A stretch of DNA of 64,000 bases from Rotaria macrura (taxonomy: Eukaryota; Rotifera; Eurotatoria; Philodinida; Philodinidae): NCBI GenBank assembly GCA_900239685.1, contig OENT01000743.1:16288-80287 (forward strand), in the 5' to 3' direction. The translations under genes and the position numbers were made by a program. Under the pieces are notes generated by a model that was not told the origin of the DNA, made no database searches, and worked only from the letters and a program-made list of their open reading frames with translations. Numbering within the stretch: the first letter of the stretch is position 1; each line of letters begins with the position of its first letter. Shown here one piece after another: positions 63,201 through 64,000 of this stretch.

Positions 63201-63408
63201 CAGCTGGATTCTTCGACGCAGTCTTAGCAATCCAAACGGCACGAGGCAAGTTTCCAAAGAGTGACTTAATTGGTTCAATGGCTTCTTCGAGAGAAACGAG
63301 CTTTGATTCTTGGTAATCTTTGAGTGGTTGTAGAATGACCTCAGGTTCATCATAAGTGTTCTCAATCAAACGGAGATTCCTGTAGTTACCACCTTCTAAT
63401 TCGGTCAT
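57266..63408 (-). CDS. ADP-ribosyltransferase with C-terminal leucine-rich repeats
   Basis: Three phase-compatible exons: 63408-62670, 60424-60266 and 57912-57266, 514 residues. The first exon begins at the ATG of MTELEGGNYRNLRL (an in-frame GTG upstream is ignored) and holds an ART domain: VLWRGVK (Arg), WWAFSSCT (Ser), KTEDEILLLPG (ExE), then GLHIIHVREVSPPF. An alternative donor five bases on (62665, GTAAGT) would break phase. The middle exon (NPYDLEAVGIAFKDEKEKID) is a helical linker. The last exon has five or six RNase-inhibitor/NLR-type LRRs (LTFLHLGNNKLGSQGLVQL, LTKLDLWNNKIDDNSIEFL, LRELNLGANDIRDKGCHVL). It is predicted to be a mono-ADP-ribosyltransferase with an LRR partner-binding tail. 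Introns of 2.2 and 2.35 kb hold hAT-like and foldback elements. Joining the exons into one gene is inference. Confidence 0.66.
59080..59388. mobile_element. hAT-like non-autonomous element(s)
   Basis: CAGAGCTGGGCAAAATA occurs at 59080 and again at 59299. The second copy is closed by TACTTGCCAAGCTCTG ending at 59388, its reverse-complement partner. Both share ATTCGAGTACCATTTTGGTC-type and ACTCGTACTCGA text. The outer flanks GCTTAGCG (59072-59079) and GTTTAGCA (59389-59396) agree at six of eight bases, as an aged 8-bp target duplication would. The hAT assignment rests on the CAGAG end and 8-bp flanks only. No transposase is present. Confidence 0.68.
60424..60953. mobile_element. Foldback transposon-like element with TCTACACTCTAAAAA ends
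   Basis: 530 bp with perfect terminal TCTACACTCTAAAAA at both ends in opposite orientation. The arms stay similar for about 230 bp (TGATTTTGCAATTCTACGAA, GGTTCTTCCCCTGGACACAT, TTTTTCCTGCGAAACCTTTT), leaving a loop of about 60-70 bp near 60690. There is no coding frame. Its left end coincides with the predicted 3' splice site of the ART-LRR middle exon. Confidence 0.88.
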
Positions 63409-64000
63409 AACCGAGAAAATCACTTAACGCTAGCAAAAAAATGCTTTATGTCAGAGGTGATATAACAGTAGCACGAGAAAAGGGCTCTCTGGTAAAAAAT
63501 ATCTAGAAAAAATTGCTTTTAAGAGAGTGTGTTTATGTGTTAGGATCCTTATCCTTTTTTTATCTGTTATTCACTTTTCTTTTTTCAAAAAAAAACAAAA
63601 CAAAAAAAATCAAACAACAACAACAATAACAAAAAAAACTATTGGCTCGTGTAATCACACGATCTATCTGATCGCAATATCTTTTCCTATTACTATTTAT
63701 ATAAGGATCAGCCATCTATATAGAATAGATGGCAGATCCTAACACCTCTCCCCATACTTGGTTTAAACAAACATATCGGTGAATATTAATTGTTCATATA
63801 ATTGCTTATGTTCTTCTCATTTAACACCAATATAAAGTGTTGAATGGACGACATGAATATTTACATATTTAATATGATTTTCTCGCAGTAATTTTTTAAT
63901 TGATGAAATCTTCATATTTGCTGGACGTATAAGGACGAGGGCTGTTAAGGCCTGTTTGCGGCCCCGAAAACTATGACCTAAGACACTTATATTCGGAATC
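63409..64000. other. 5' flank of the ART-LRR gene, no further gene seen
   Basis: Contains an A-rich CAACAACAACAATAAC tract (63590-63640) and a small inverted repeat GCCATCTATATAGAATAGATGGC at 63710-63732 (given here with its 3 loop bases). The last 70 bases are GC-richer and end at the window edge without a recognisable frame. Confidence 0.4.

Noticed and set aside
30813..63950. Shared 14-mer ATAAGGACGAGGGC (reverse at 30813-30826, forward near 63929)
   Set aside because: Too short, and the flanks do not match; not enough to call a dispersed repeat.

Overview
This window looks like nuclear DNA of a bdelloid rotifer (Rotaria/Adineta-like). It is strongly AT-rich. Most introns are about 50-65 bp with GT..AG borders. 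The genes are metazoan (plexin, BTB-BACK-PHR protein, two troponin I genes, STS-type histidine phosphatase), and they sit beside ADP-ribosyltransferase (ART) fusions of the kind bdelloids carry in large numbers. The species is inferred, not proven. There is no operon structure, CRISPR array or rRNA, and I recognised no tRNA.

Layout. 1-8176 (-) is a plexin receptor gene, cut by the left edge inside its cytoplasmic domain; I could join eleven exons in frame. 8177-11495 has no recognisable gene. 11496-13688 (+) is a BTBD3/BTBD6-like protein in five exons. 15400-18537 and 19458-20857 (+) are tandem troponin I paralogs that share a 12-nt first coding exon. 21036-26652 (-) is a small cluster of divergent pentameric ligand-gated ion channel genes: two intact copies with a pseudogene fragment between them. 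Both intact copies lack the Cys-loop cysteines and an evident signal peptide. 29406-29750 (-) is a small one-exon protein with a bacterial-looking motif.

The middle (30-43 kb) is gene-poor. It holds a G-rich minisatellite next to an assembly gap (32828-33216), the 3' exons of a small unknown gene, two decayed membrane-protein genes, and short inverted-repeat elements, one of which appears to interrupt an exon. 43306-44711 (-) is an STS/UBASH3-type histidine phosphatase with a Gln-rich N-terminus in place of UBA and SH3 domains.

The right third (49.5-63.4 kb) carries two large minus-strand ART genes: ART plus about 17 TPRs (49530-55287) and ART plus leucine-rich repeats (57266-63408). Both have multi-kilobase introns; transposon-like foldback and hAT-like elements lie inside the second gene and between the two. 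TG-rich tracts near 49.0 and 55.9 kb recall, but do not equal, the TGTGGG-type telomere repeat known from bdelloids.

Working relationships. Plexin (guidance receptor), troponin I (muscle regulation) and the channels (excitability) are unrelated single-locus genes. The two ART genes are probably independent members of expanded signalling or defence-like families: each couples a mono-ADP-ribosyltransferase with an R-S-E active site to a protein-binding repeat array. The best candidate for an undescribed system is the ART-TPR protein, with its unassigned N-terminal alpha/beta domain. The Cys-less, signal-peptide-less channel cluster comes second.
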